64,000 bases of DNA from Robiginitomaculum sp. (GTDB lineage: Bacteria > Pseudomonadota > Alphaproteobacteria > Caulobacterales > Maricaulaceae). A program made the translations under genes and the position numbers. Where the stretch lies: the NCBI GenBank assembly GCA_002733495.1, contig NVVV01000063.1, positions 1 to 64,000 of the forward strand. The letters run 5' to 3'. Below the pieces are notes generated by a model. The model saw nothing but the letters and a program-made list of their open reading frames with translations. It was not told where the DNA came from and ran no database searches. Numbering within the stretch: position 1 is the first letter of the stretch; each line of letters begins with the position of its first letter. Shown piece after piece: positions 14,262-21,728 of the stretch.

Positions 14262-14451
14262 CACACATCTAACAGAAGACGGTCGCGGCCGCGCAGAAGT
14301 TCACACTACCGAAGGTGTAGGCCATGAGATCAGATATTTCGATAACAACGGTAAGCGATATCATTCCGAAACCTTCGGTGATAAACAACTTCATGAGTTA
14401 CAGATTATTGCTGATGAATGGTCCGACAGCATTCACACGTTGCACGGATAA
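14251..14451 (+). CDS. Small hypothetical protein
   Basis: A 66-residue protein with AEVHTTEGVGHEIRYFDNNG (about residues 15-34) followed by a short helix (KQLHELQIIADEWSDSI). I recall similar short proteins in marine T4-like phages, with an EVHxTEG segment, but no function. It overlaps the preceding gene by 11 bases with an aaggag ribosome site, and the gp33-like gene begins 3 bases after its stop. Confidence 0.65.
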   Translation: MKVSTHLTEDGRGRAEVHTTEGVGHEIRYFDNNGKRYHSETFGDKQLHELQIIADEWSDSIHTLHG

Positions 14452-14453
14452 AA

Positions 14454-14675
14454 ATGAAAAAAACCAAAGAAGAAGCTATCATAGATGAAATTTCTCACTA
14501 TGTTAATTCCGATGTGACTTATATAGACGCATTAGTTATTTATGCCGAAAAGCACGATATAGAAATAGAGGTGCTAGGCGAAATCGTGAAACGTTCGGTA
14601 GTTCTCAAATCTAAAGTTGAAGAGGATGCCGAGTTTCTAAACCTCATAGAAGAGACACAAAAATTACCGATATAA
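14454..14675 (+). CDS. 33: gp33-like late-transcription co-activator
   Basis: A 73-residue helical protein. VTYIDALVIYAEKHDIEIEVLGEIVKRSVVLKSKV (about residues 21-55) matches gp33 proteins of T4-like marine phages as I remember them, which bind the RNA polymerase beta flap and link it to the sliding clamp at late promoters. Position directly upstream of gp59 and gp32 supports this. ATG 14454 is chosen; the in-frame start at 14418 lies inside the preceding gene. Its end overlaps the probable ATT start of gp59 by 13 bases. The TATAAATA sites throughout the window are its expected targets. Confidence 0.75.
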   Translation: MKKTKEEAIIDEISHYVNSDVTYIDALVIYAEKHDIEIEVLGEIVKRSVVLKSKVEEDAEFLNLIEETQKLPI

Positions 14676-15268
14676 GCGACGGCGAAAAGGCATACAATGT
14701 TTATACGACTTATCTGGCCTTAAAAGCCCACTTCACTACATCATACGATTATGTGGAGAATAAAGGTAGAACTCGCGCAAACATTAAATCATTTGAAAAA
14801 CGAAAAGACAAATATTTCTTTCTGCTATTGTCACGAAAGAAAAATTGGTTTGAGCATATGCTTGCCAATATGATTGTTAAACCGAGAACATATATCCGTG
14901 ATCTGGTCAACAATGAAGAGTGTAAAATCATCACAATGAAATTCATGAAAACTGTACAATCATTAACGTATATTGTAAAGTCGGAACTTTCGCAATTGGA
15001 TGATAATTTTGATAGTAACTTCACAATAATAGATGGACAGCACCCGCCCATCTTGGGCCTTTACCTTTCAGGGAAGATTGGTCCAGAGACATTGATAATT
15101 ATTGATGATCTAATTGGGTGCTTTGATTACTGGAACAAAAACATACAGGACACCATAATTTGGCCTGATGTCTATAGAATGTGTCAAAAATACAAGCCAT
15201 TCTTGTCTGAAGTTTATGATAAGGATAAAATGAAAACCGTGATAATGGGCTATTTTCAAGCGTTATAA
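14663..15268 (+). CDS. 59: gp59 replicative helicase loader, probable ATT start
   Basis: This is the T4 gp59 family, which loads the gp41 helicase onto gp32-covered DNA. The body (KGRTRANIKSFEKRKDKYFFLLLSRK) matches. The first in-frame conventional start is GTG 14753, but the frame upstream encodes AYNVYTTYLALKAHFTTSYDY, which is the conserved gp59 N-terminus as I know it. Between the upstream in-frame stop and that segment there is no ATG, GTG or TTG; ATT 14663 (then T-D-I-S-D-G) is the best start, giving 201 residues (T4: 217). A weak agaagag precedes it. The alternatives are GTG 14753 with a truncated protein, an ATA start at 14672, or a sequence error. Confidence 0.85.
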   Translation: MTDISDGEKAYNVYTTYLALKAHFTTSYDYVENKGRTRANIKSFEKRKDKYFFLLLSRKKNWFEHMLANMIVKPRTYIRDLVNNEECKIITMKFMKTVQSLTYIVKSELSQLDDNFDSNFTIIDGQHPPILGLYLSGKIGPETLIIIDDLIGCFDYWNKNIQDTIIWPDVYRMCQKYKPFLSEVYDKDKMKTVIMGYFQAL

Positions 15269-15271
15269 ATA
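15264..15271 (+). promoter_or_regulatory. T4-type late promoter octamer upstream of gp32
   Basis: TATAAATA overlapping the gp59 stop codon, 71 bases before the gp32 ATG. It would give gp32 late expression in addition to read-through from the gp33-gp59 unit. Confidence 0.65.
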
Positions 15272-15341
15272 GTAACGTACAATAAAGTACAGCACAAAAT
15301 CGCAATAAAACCGTAAGAAACGCAACACAAGGAATCGTAAT

Positions 15342-16229
15342 ATGTCGTTTGCAGCACTGAAAAAGAATCGCACTAAATCATTCGAAGCTCTTAATTCTGA
15401 GTTACAAAAAATGGATCGCAAGAGTGGTAATCAGCACGATGATCGCTACTGGAAGCTTGATGTAGACAAAGCAGGTAATGGTTATGCTATTATTCGCTTT
15501 CTAGACACACCAGATGGAGAAGATTTACCATTTGTACGTGTCATTGATCATGGATTTAAAGGTCCAGGTGGCTGGTACATCGAAAACTCTCGAAAAACTT
15601 TAGGTAATGATGAAGCTGATCCTGTCGCGGAAATTAACTCCGAGTTGTGGAACACTGGAACTGAAGAGAATAAGAACAAAGCTCGCGCTCAAAAGCGCCG
15701 CACTGGGTACCACGCAAACATCTACATTGTAAAAGATACTGCCAATCCAGCTAACGAAGGACAAGTTAAATTGTTCAAGTTTGGACCAGAGATTTACAAA
15801 AAAGTTAATGGCGCAATGAATCCTGAATATGAGGACGAAACTGCAATGAATCCATTTGACTTCTATGATGGAGCAAACTTCAAACTTAAAGCTCGTAACA
15901 AAGAAGGTGGTTTTCGTACTTACGAAGCTTCTGGATTTGAGGCAGTAAGTCAAGTTCTACCTACAGATGCCGAAATGAAAGTGGTTTATGAGTCTTTGCA
16001 TTCATTGTCCGCTATCGTGGCACCTGATCAATTCAAGCCTTATGCTGAATTGAAAACAAAACTTTATCGTGTTTTGGGTCTAACTGGTGGACAAAGTTCG
16101 ACTGCCGCCAGTGCCGATATGCCTACAGCTAAAGCTGATTCTGCACCGATGACACAAACGCCAGCAGCTTCAGCAACAGATGAAGATGGAGATGATCTTG
16201 CGTTCTTCAAGAGTTTAGCCGACGGTTAA
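15342..16229 (+). CDS. 32: gp32 single-stranded DNA-binding protein
   Basis: A 295-residue protein, T4 gp32 length 301. It has the basic N-terminal cooperativity region (LKKNRTKSFEAL), an OB-fold core with GYAIIRFLDTPDGEDLPFVRVIDHGF, the KRRTGYHANIYIVKDTANPANEGQVKLFKFG segment, a flexible Ala/Thr-rich linker and an acidic C-terminal tail (TDEDGDDLAFFKSLADG) for partner proteins. The His-Cys3 zinc ligands of T4 gp32 are not visible, as I recall for marine relatives. It coats ssDNA in replication, recombination and repair. It is followed by a strong terminator shared with the convergent tape-measure gene. Confidence 0.95.
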   Translation: MSFAALKKNRTKSFEALNSELQKMDRKSGNQHDDRYWKLDVDKAGNGYAIIRFLDTPDGEDLPFVRVIDHGFKGPGGWYIENSRKTLGNDEADPVAEINSELWNTGTEENKNKARAQKRRTGYHANIYIVKDTANPANEGQVKLFKFGPEIYKKVNGAMNPEYEDETAMNPFDFYDGANFKLKARNKEGGFRTYEASGFEAVSQVLPTDAEMKVVYESLHSLSAIVAPDQFKPYAELKTKLYRVLGLTGGQSSTAASADMPTAKADSAPMTQTPAASATDEDGDDLAFFKSLADG

Positions 16230-16253
16230 TCTAAAACTATATAACTAAGAATA

Positions 16254-16277
16254 GGGGCCTTTATCGGGCCCCTTTTT
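16254..16277 (+). terminator. Intrinsic terminator after gp32, between convergent genes
   Basis: GGGGCC (16254-16259) pairs with GGCCCC (16267-16272) around a 7-base loop, followed by TTTTT. The stop codon of the minus-strand tape-measure gene lies in the loop. The opposite strand lacks a clear T-run, so termination is best for the + direction. Confidence 0.85.
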
Positions 16278-17973
16278 GTGGGACGGACGCATTATCAAGA
16301 ACGCGGCTAGGTTGTGCAAGTTGGTAGATAGTTGTATTCGTTGTTTGTACAGTTGTAGGAGAAGATGCTACGGTAGGCGAAGACACGATTATATTAGTGC
16401 CCGCTTTTGTGGCAGAGGAACTAGCTCTTTCAAGTCTGTCAGTACGCAATTCTAAAGTAGGACTCTTTAAAGGAATCGCTTTAAAGTTTAGACCACTCAC
16501 ACCTGTTGCCTCTGACAATGCACTTTCTATTTCACCAATGATGAATGATTTGTTCTGTGCTAGATCAACATTCGGATCATCGGTAAGAATTTCTATGGTT
16601 TTCGCTTTAGCCACTTGCAATTGTGTCACGCGCTTTTGAATTTGTTTAAGCTCTTCGGGATCAACACCGTTCTTTTTCAATTCTTCGATCTCGTCCGCAA
16701 TGTTGGTCGCCAGTTCACTGATTGATTGTACTAGAATTTCGTTGTTGATTTGACCTTTGAGTTTGTCCAGAACGATACCAAAGTCGTCAGCCTTCGCCAC
16801 CTCTTGTGCGACAATGGCCGCAGTATCTTCGCCTGATCTACCCGCAGTAATGTCCCCTAGGATGTTTCCATCGGCACCTAAACTGTCAAGCAATTTAGTT
16901 GCACCGATCTCTTCAACTCTTTTCGCCAATCTATCATTGACCATAGCTTCTTGTCTCTGATAGAAATCTACAAGCCATGATGCGCCTAGAAATGCTATAG
17001 AAGAGATTGCGCCCACAACTAAGCGAGCTGGTGTGAACATGGCCCCGAAAGCTAAAATGTTAGCGGCAGTCGAAATGACTTTACCTAATTTTTCATCGCC
17101 TGTTTGGTCCGCGACGAAATTGCCCAGAGCATTGCCTATGCCAGCTATTGCAGCACCAAGACCTATTTTGCCTATGAATGCACCTCGACCTACCGTTAAG
17201 AATTTGCCTATGGCGATAGATGTTTTAGGACTTAGGAGAGGCAGAGAGAATGCTGTTCCTATGACACCACCCATTTTAGACCAGAAATCGCTGTCAAGGG
17301 AGCCTAAGAAACTGTCGGACGATGCCCTTTCCATTGTGTCTGATATGAAATTCTTTGCCAGTACACCAGCGAATATGGCTAGACCAAATCTCTTACCGAT
17401 TATGCCAGCAAGTAGACCGAACGATGCAGCTTCACCAAATCCGGAGCCTAATGTTTTTGCGAAATCTTCAGGTACACCAAAGTTCTCGAGGGATCGACCT
17501 ACCGCGCCGCCGAGAAATTCACCTAGAGGCAAAGCGACAATAGCGAGCAATGCAGTGCTGAATAGTTTTCCTGCAATGAAGCCGAAGCCACCTGTCAAGT
17601 TATCAAATAGTCCTCTAACTTTATCGGTAGACTTCTTAAATATATTGTCTCCACCTTCCTTCTCGCCAGGCGCAAGCTTATCGCTACGCTTCTTATCTCT
17701 GATACGTTCGGCCTCCTGGGACAAGCGGGAATTTTGTGATTCTAATGAGTCGGATTGTAACATGCTGATGTTCTCAAGGAATCCAGATTGAATTTCCATT
17801 TGGGTCGCGACTGAACCCATAACATCAGAGAACTTCTCAAGTAATTCCGTATTGACTCTCGCAACGGCGTCAACCTTGTTCCCGACCTTCTCCACTGGCG
17901 TCAACTTAGTGAATCTACCAGTTACTGGGTCCCGCGCTACCGTTTTGTTGACCGTGCTACCAAAGTCTGCCAT
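16261..17973 (-). CDS. 29: Tail tape measure protein, gp29-like
   Basis: A 570-residue protein of about the length of T4 gp29 (590 aa), the hub-associated tail-length ruler. The central part (about residues 130-370) is Gly/Ala-rich with several hydrophobic segments (GGFGFIAGKLFSTALLAIVALPLG and later stretches), typical of tape measures. It is flanked by a helical N-terminus and a coiled-coil-like region near residues 400-460 (IADEIEELKKNGVDPEELKQIQKRV). The gene follows the gp26-like and gp51-like genes on the minus strand, the usual place for a tape measure. Assignment rests on length, composition and position rather than a specific motif. Confidence 0.78.
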   Translation of the reverse strand: MADFGSTVNKTVARDPVTGRFTKLTPVEKVGNKVDAVARVNTELLEKFSDVMGSVATQMEIQSGFLENISMLQSDSLESQNSRLSQEAERIRDKKRSDKLAPGEKEGGDNIFKKSTDKVRGLFDNLTGGFGFIAGKLFSTALLAIVALPLGEFLGGAVGRSLENFGVPEDFAKTLGSGFGEAASFGLLAGIIGKRFGLAIFAGVLAKNFISDTMERASSDSFLGSLDSDFWSKMGGVIGTAFSLPLLSPKTSIAIGKFLTVGRGAFIGKIGLGAAIAGIGNALGNFVADQTGDEKLGKVISTAANILAFGAMFTPARLVVGAISSIAFLGASWLVDFYQRQEAMVNDRLAKRVEEIGATKLLDSLGADGNILGDITAGRSGEDTAAIVAQEVAKADDFGIVLDKLKGQINNEILVQSISELATNIADEIEELKKNGVDPEELKQIQKRVTQLQVAKAKTIEILTDDPNVDLAQNKSFIIGEIESALSEATGVSGLNFKAIPLKSPTLELRTDRLERASSSATKAGTNIIVSSPTVASSPTTVQTTNTTIYQLAQPSRVLDNASVPQKGAR

Positions 17974-17975
17974 GT

Positions 17976-18134
17976 TTATTCCTCTTTATTCTTTTCCATA
18001 AAGTCGAGTAACATATCTACGTACAAGTCCCTCTCATAGGGAATCAAATTCTCAATATCGCTTATCTTATATTTATGATGTTGTGTAAGGGCGAACATTA
18101 CTCTATAATAGTGCGCCAGCGAGGTGTTACACAA
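17976..18134 (-). CDS. 51: gp51-like small hub assembly protein (52 aa), TTG start or frameshift product
   Basis: A short frame between the gp26-like and tape-measure genes encodes 52 residues with NTSLAHYY near the start and SDIENLIPYERDLYVDMLLDFMEKNKEE at the end. This resembles the small hub-assembly (gp51-type) proteins that I recall at this place in marine T4-like phages. The only nearby start is TTG at 18134, 2 bases after the gp26-like stop and without a ribosome site, so translation depends on coupling. Alternatively it is entered by -1 frameshifting: this frame is open upstream of the gp26-like stop, across a T6 run. The stop lies 2 bases before the tape-measure ATG. Confidence 0.72.
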   Translation of the reverse strand: MCNTSLAHYYRVMFALTQHHKYKISDIENLIPYERDLYVDMLLDFMEKNKEE

Positions 18135-18136
18135 CG

Positions 18137-18835
18137 TTATATAAAAAACGTTTCAGTGCCCTCAATCGCGAATGTGCGTTCTGTGCCGTCTGTTGTCTTA
18201 TATTTCTTCTCGAATCGGAGACAAGGCATGGTAGAGAAAAACTCTTTCATACTCTTTACAGTCTTTGCCTCAAGATCATCGGCAAATTGTAGAACTTCCT
18301 CTGGTGTATAATCAGAAAACTTGTAAACGGAATCTCCGTGAACCAATGTATCAATACAATTCATCATAGCATTGAACACCGTATCTGGGCTACCATCACT
18401 TTTGCCAACCAAGGCAAACTCCTTAATGCTTGGATAACGCATGATAATGGTTGTATTTTCATCGATGGTGATATGCTTTGAGTGACCGTCTTTATGTGTC
18501 AACTGAATATCTTCGATCTCGATAGCCATCTCAATCTCTTCCGATGTCGTCGGGTCCTTGATCTTGAATTCTAATAGATTGCTTACCGATTTCGATCTTA
18601 TGTTGAGCAACAGATATTCAACATCAAACATCGCAAGGTTGTCTATGTTGATGTCAGTGACGCAATTACCTATGACCTGTTTAAGAGCCAGTATGATCTG
18701 TTCGAATTCCTTAGACTCTTGTGCAATAAGGAGAATCTTTTCCTCTTTAACAGTGAAAGGTCTAAACGTTGTCTTCTCTTCCGTGGAAGGTATGGTGATG
18801 TTGAATAGTGGTAATGATAATTTAGGCAATGCCAT
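18137..18835 (-). CDS. 26: gp26-like baseplate hub protein / assembly chaperone
   Basis: A 232-residue protein starting ALPKLSLPLFNITIPSTEEKTTFRPFTVKEEKILLIAQES. This is the typical N-terminus of the T4 baseplate (gp26-type) family of marine phages. Later blocks agree: FDVEYLLLNIRSKSV near residue 83, TTIIMRYPSIKEF near residue 142, and EFFSTMPCLRFE near the end. The start at 18835 is preceded by ggag; the longer frame reaching 18946 lies in the preceding gene. Position before a tape measure makes it an analogue of the tail-assembly chaperones of other tailed phages (inference). Confidence 0.85.
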   Translation of the reverse strand: MALPKLSLPLFNITIPSTEEKTTFRPFTVKEEKILLIAQESKEFEQIILALKQVIGNCVTDINIDNLAMFDVEYLLLNIRSKSVSNLLEFKIKDPTTSEEIEMAIEIEDIQLTHKDGHSKHITIDENTTIIMRYPSIKEFALVGKSDGSPDTVFNAMMNCIDTLVHGDSVYKFSDYTPEEVLQFADDLEAKTVKSMKEFFSTMPCLRFEKKYKTTDGTERTFAIEGTETFFI

Positions 18836-18849
18836 GATATAGCTCCATT

Positions 18850-19599
18850 TTATAATGCGTTGGTTATTGTTCTTATATTGGACACCTGATGAATCAGGTC
18901 TTGGATATTTTGAGGACGACGAATTTGTCCGATAGCCTGAACCCATGCGTTGATTGCAGAGATGTAGGTTAATAGTCCATTGCCTCTTGAGTTATCTTCA
19001 GAGACGATACCGCTTTCTGCGCCATCTACTTTAAGCTCCGAGAACGTGAATGATACAGGCAATGTCATCACTTCAGCGTTATTCTCCCACGCTGCCTGGA
19101 TGCTACCTACCGTAACGGGCCAAGCTTTACCAAACTTATATGCGTAAAGCTTGTTACCAACGTGTGTGGAGTAAAGAAATACTTCTACGGTCGCGGCGTA
19201 ATCATCCCTATAACCAAACTCGAATGGCACTCTGCCTTTGACCTCAGATAATTGGCCTGCCGAGTTGTCGTAATTGACAACCTCTTGCATCCATCTATGA
19301 AAGAACTTCAATGTTGCAAAGTCGCCGTCGACCATGAATACAGTTTGAAGGTTTTCAAATTGAAAATCTACTGGACGTTTCTCTCCTATACCGAAGCCCT
19401 GATTTTTGATCGGCGTGGTGCCGACGTCCATCCCTGGTATGTCTACTGATCGACATAAGAAAGATAACTCTCTTGAACCGATCATTTCTTCAAGTCCCAA
19501 CAATGCGTTAGGTAATGTCACAACAACATAGAAGAGATTGTTTTGTGCCAAGCCTCTTTTGTTGATCTGCGCATTGAATTCTGATATACTAAAGCTCAT
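18850..19599 (-). CDS. Baseplate tube-initiator-like protein (gp54/gp48/gp19 fold)
   Basis: A 249-residue protein starting SFSISEFNAQINKRGLAQNNLFYVVV, reminiscent of gp19-type tail-tube starts. It also has the SVDIPGMDVGTTPIKNQGFG segment and a SIQAAWENNAEVMTLPVSFTFSELK strand pair common in tube-fold proteins. In T4, gp54 and gp48 form the tube base and share the gp19 fold; gp48 is found elsewhere here (20833), so this is best read as the gp54 role. ATG 19599 overlaps the preceding stop (ATGA) and has gagagg upstream. The assignment to gp54 rather than another tube-fold protein is tentative. Confidence 0.68.
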   Translation of the reverse strand: MSFSISEFNAQINKRGLAQNNLFYVVVTLPNALLGLEEMIGSRELSFLCRSVDIPGMDVGTTPIKNQGFGIGEKRPVDFQFENLQTVFMVDGDFATLKFFHRWMQEVVNYDNSAGQLSEVKGRVPFEFGYRDDYAATVEVFLYSTHVGNKLYAYKFGKAWPVTVGSIQAAWENNAEVMTLPVSFTFSELKVDGAESGIVSEDNSRGNGLLTYISAINAWVQAIGQIRRPQNIQDLIHQVSNIRTITNAL

Positions 19600-20207
19600 C
19601 GTTTGCCTCTCATCATTTTTCGGCTGTCTGCCCACACTTTGGCATTGCTCGCTTTCTCGAAACGTTCGAATGGTAAAAATACGGCAGGTGTCCACGATTC
19701 AGGTTTAATTCGGATGAATCGTGATCGAAAGTGTGGACCAAGATAACGTTTGATACAAGGTTGAAATAGACTAAATTTTGATGCGCCAGATAGAATATCA
19801 TATGACACTTTCATCTTAGTTTTTTCATCGAACCTCTTGTTGTTCACCGTGTCGAACAATGCATCTAGTAGTTTTGCGCGTAGCACAGGTGGCAGATAAT
19901 GTAAATTCATAGCCAAGATGCCATCTTTATATCTTTCAATAGGAATAATTAGTGGGAACGAGTCATAATATGGTAGAGTTTTCTTGTGTTTTGGATCATA
20001 GTTGACGAAATACATCTGTCCTGGTCCAACACTGGTCCATGAATTGACCAACTGGGCCTGTTCTTCCTTAAACAATCGACCAGTAGAAATCGAATTGGTC
20101 GTCTTCCGAACATTTAGCCTGAACCAGTTTATACTACTCTTTGCTTGTTGATCGACATGCCCCTTGCGTTGTGCATTCAATATGTGATTTTGGAACGTAG
20201 TGGCCAA
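19596..20207 (-). CDS. Conserved T4-type structural-region protein, function unknown
   Basis: A 203-residue protein. The core GPGQMYFVNYDPKHKKTLPYYDSFPLIIPI (about residues 61-90), followed by LAMNLHYLPPVLRAKLLDALFD and FRSRFIRIKPESWTPAVFLPFERF, is a pattern I have seen in marine T4-like phages near gp4 and the hub genes. I cannot name it safely; DNA-end protector (gp2-type) is one possibility. The start is TTG 20207, behind gagag, since no ATG or GTG lies between it and an upstream stop. It heads the minus-strand hub operon, about 90 bases downstream of a late promoter with a structured leader. Confidence 0.75.
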   Translation of the reverse strand: MATTFQNHILNAQRKGHVDQQAKSSINWFRLNVRKTTNSISTGRLFKEEQAQLVNSWTSVGPGQMYFVNYDPKHKKTLPYYDSFPLIIPIERYKDGILAMNLHYLPPVLRAKLLDALFDTVNNKRFDEKTKMKVSYDILSGASKFSLFQPCIKRYLGPHFRSRFIRIKPESWTPAVFLPFERFEKASNAKVWADSRKMMRGKR

Positions 20208-20225
20208 TGAAGAAACTCTCTTTGT

Positions 20226-20233
20226 TATAAATA
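20226..20233 (+). promoter_or_regulatory. T4-type late octamer facing the gp4 region
   Basis: A perfect TATAAATA on the + strand. The next + gene starts at 20833, so a transcript from here would first run antisense to gp4. It may be functional, or a chance part of the structured leader of the minus-strand operon. Confidence 0.35.
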
Positions 20234-20239
20234 GTTGTA

Positions 20240-20267
20240 TCGATCACGGTGCTGCAACACCTATCGA
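20240..20267. promoter_or_regulatory. Stem-loop between two facing late octamers
   Basis: TCGAT-cac-GGTG, loop CTGCAA, CACC-t-ATCGA forms a 9-bp stem with a small internal loop, and does so on either strand. For the minus-strand operon it lies in the mRNA leader, between the promoter at 20300-20307 and the TTG start at 20207. Confidence 0.5.
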
Positions 20268-20299
20268 ATCTAGCGACCAAGGGAGTTACCAGCTATGAG

Positions 20300-20307
20300 T
20301 ATTTATA
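20300..20307 (-). promoter_or_regulatory. T4-type late promoter of the minus-strand hub operon
   Basis: TATAAATA on the minus strand (TATTTATA on +), 11 bases downstream of the gp4 stop in transcription direction. It should drive the genes from 20207 down to the tape measure at 16261. Confidence 0.7.
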
Positions 20308-20317
20308 CAACTCAACA

Positions 20318-20782
20318 TCATTTTATTCCCAATTCCTTCTCTGACATAATTTGAAAAACCCAGCCACGGTCGTCACAATACGCTTTGGCAGCTTTCCATT
20401 TGGCCTCATTCACGCCCCACGTTTTAACTTCACGAATATAACTCTTACGTATACCGCCAGCTTTGGTCATTTTCTTTGTGAAATCTGGAGGTGTTGTTTG
20501 TGCCTTGGGTTTAACTTCTATGATGATAACCTCTTTTTTGCTCGTCTCACGATTGATACGCTCAACATAGAAGTCCGTGAAATACCTGTGTATTCTATTA
20601 TCTAACGGAGACACATATGGAATGACCAATGTTTCGCTGCCCCACTTGGTCACGTTTCCATGGGTGTCAAGATAATTCATTAACTTTAACTCCCAACCTG
20701 ATCTATACACAATATTCGTCACATCGCCCATATACTTCTTCGGATTACGTGGTTTAAATTTACCTTGATGATATCTTGGCAT
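20318..20782 (-). CDS. 4: gp4 head completion protein
   Basis: A 154-residue protein closely matching T4 gp4 (150 aa). It has the basic N-terminus GKFKPRNPKKYMGD, then NIVYRSGWELKLMNYLD, VTKWGSETLVIPY, IHRYFTDFYVE and IIEVKPKAQTTPP. The YxxD...EVKPK arrangement is endonuclease-like (lambda-terminase/VSR type core). It finishes filled heads before tail joining. ATG 20782 is followed directly by the conserved start, with a GATAAATA late-promoter-like octamer about 35 bases upstream on the minus strand. Confidence 0.92.
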   Translation of the reverse strand: MPRYHQGKFKPRNPKKYMGDVTNIVYRSGWELKLMNYLDTHGNVTKWGSETLVIPYVSPLDNRIHRYFTDFYVERINRETSKKEVIIIEVKPKAQTTPPDFTKKMTKAGGIRKSYIREVKTWGVNEAKWKAAKAYCDDRGWVFQIMSEKELGIK

Positions 20783-20796
20783 ACATCTTCCTTGAT

Positions 20797-20822
20797 TATA
20801 AATAGTATTAGAAGTATTTATC
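20797..20822. promoter_or_regulatory. Divergent pair of late promoters
   Basis: TATAAATA (20797-20804) points right to gp48 (start 20833). GATAAATA (complement of 20815-20822, 7 of 8 matches) points left to gp4 (start 20782). Each is about 30 bases from its gene, in a shared 50-base gap. Confidence 0.65.
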
Positions 20823-20832
20823 AGAGGCTATT

Positions 20833-21717
20833 ATGGCGTTAATACACACCGTACAATCTATCGTCGATCAGAGAAAAACAGGCAGACAAACTAGCGTTAT
20901 GCGGTTTCCTGAGGACTTAGGTTCTCATGCGATTATCTTAAACTTCAAATCATACAACTATTCACAGACAGATGGTGGCGAGTCCAGAATAGGAACAGAT
21001 TCTATTGTGTTGCCTTTGCCTACGAACTTACAAGACTCATTTACAGTTAATGCGCAAAGTCAAGAGCTAGGATTCGGTGGCGATATAGTAGCGCAAAGTC
21101 TAAGTAGTGGAAAAACATTCGGCGATTTGGGAGCAGGCTTCGTCGACTCCTTGTCAGGTTTAAAAGCGACAGATTCGGAATTTAACACGAAAGAGATGCT
21201 CACTAACTTCAAGGCTGCCGCTAAGTTCTTCGGAAGAAGCGGCCTTGATACCGTATTGCCTGGGTTAGGTGCAGCGGCAGATGTAGCAAGTGGTAAAGCC
21301 ATCAATCCACACGTCACAATCGACTTCGATGGTATGAACCTAAAGTCACACAGTTTCACATGGAACTTTGCGCCCAAGAATGCTAGGGAGTCTGATCTCC
21401 TAAGACGTATCACAAACAAGATCAGACACAACATATTGCCAGATTATGTTGGAGGTTCTGATGCCAGTGTTCTGGGTAAAGCTCTATTGACATATCCCGA
21501 TCTGGTTGATATATTCTTTGTCGGCATTGATCAATCGTATTTCTATCATTTCAAGCCTTGTATGGTTCAATCATTCACCACAAACTTTTCACCTAACGGT
21601 CTCGCATTCGTTACTGGTGGCAAGCCAGCAATGGTACAATTCCAAATGAGTTTAACAGAAGCTAAGATACATACACGTTCTGATTACGTAGATGATTCTT
21701 ACACGCCTGCGCCGTAA
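20833..21717 (+). CDS. 48: gp48 baseplate tail-tube protein
   Basis: A 294-residue member of the gp48 tube-cap family (T4: 364 aa). The signature is NPHVTIDFDGMNLKSHSFTWNFAPKNARESDLLRRI (about residues 157-192), followed by CMVQSFTTNFSPNGLAFVTGGKPAMVQFQMSLTEAKIHTR near the C-terminus. The middle segment (residues 70-150) is a Gly/Ala/Leu-rich helical insertion. With gp54 it caps the baseplate and nucleates tube polymerisation. It leads the gp48-gp53-gp27-gp5 operon from its own late promoter. Confidence 0.88.
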   Translation: MALIHTVQSIVDQRKTGRQTSVMRFPEDLGSHAIILNFKSYNYSQTDGGESRIGTDSIVLPLPTNLQDSFTVNAQSQELGFGGDIVAQSLSSGKTFGDLGAGFVDSLSGLKATDSEFNTKEMLTNFKAAAKFFGRSGLDTVLPGLGAAADVASGKAINPHVTIDFDGMNLKSHSFTWNFAPKNARESDLLRRITNKIRHNILPDYVGGSDASVLGKALLTYPDLVDIFFVGIDQSYFYHFKPCMVQSFTTNFSPNGLAFVTGGKPAMVQFQMSLTEAKIHTRSDYVDDSYTPAP

Positions 21718-21728
21718 AGGAGAACCTA

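Noticed and set aside
14655-14680. -1 frameshift from gp33 into gp59 at the A-rich sequence
   Set aside because: The heptamer in gp33 phase (A AAA TTA) does not re-pair in the -1 frame at the A-site; an ATT start is simpler, though not proven.
17033-17791. 252-codon frame on the + strand opposite the tape measure
   Set aside because: Antisense shadow of a well-supported minus-strand gene; Pro/Arg-rich composition and no ribosome site.
20221-20300. Possible tRNA on the minus strand (ATTCGAT looks like a T-loop)
   Set aside because: No cloverleaf: acceptor and anticodon stems cannot be formed, and the strong pairing found is a single hairpin in a leader.
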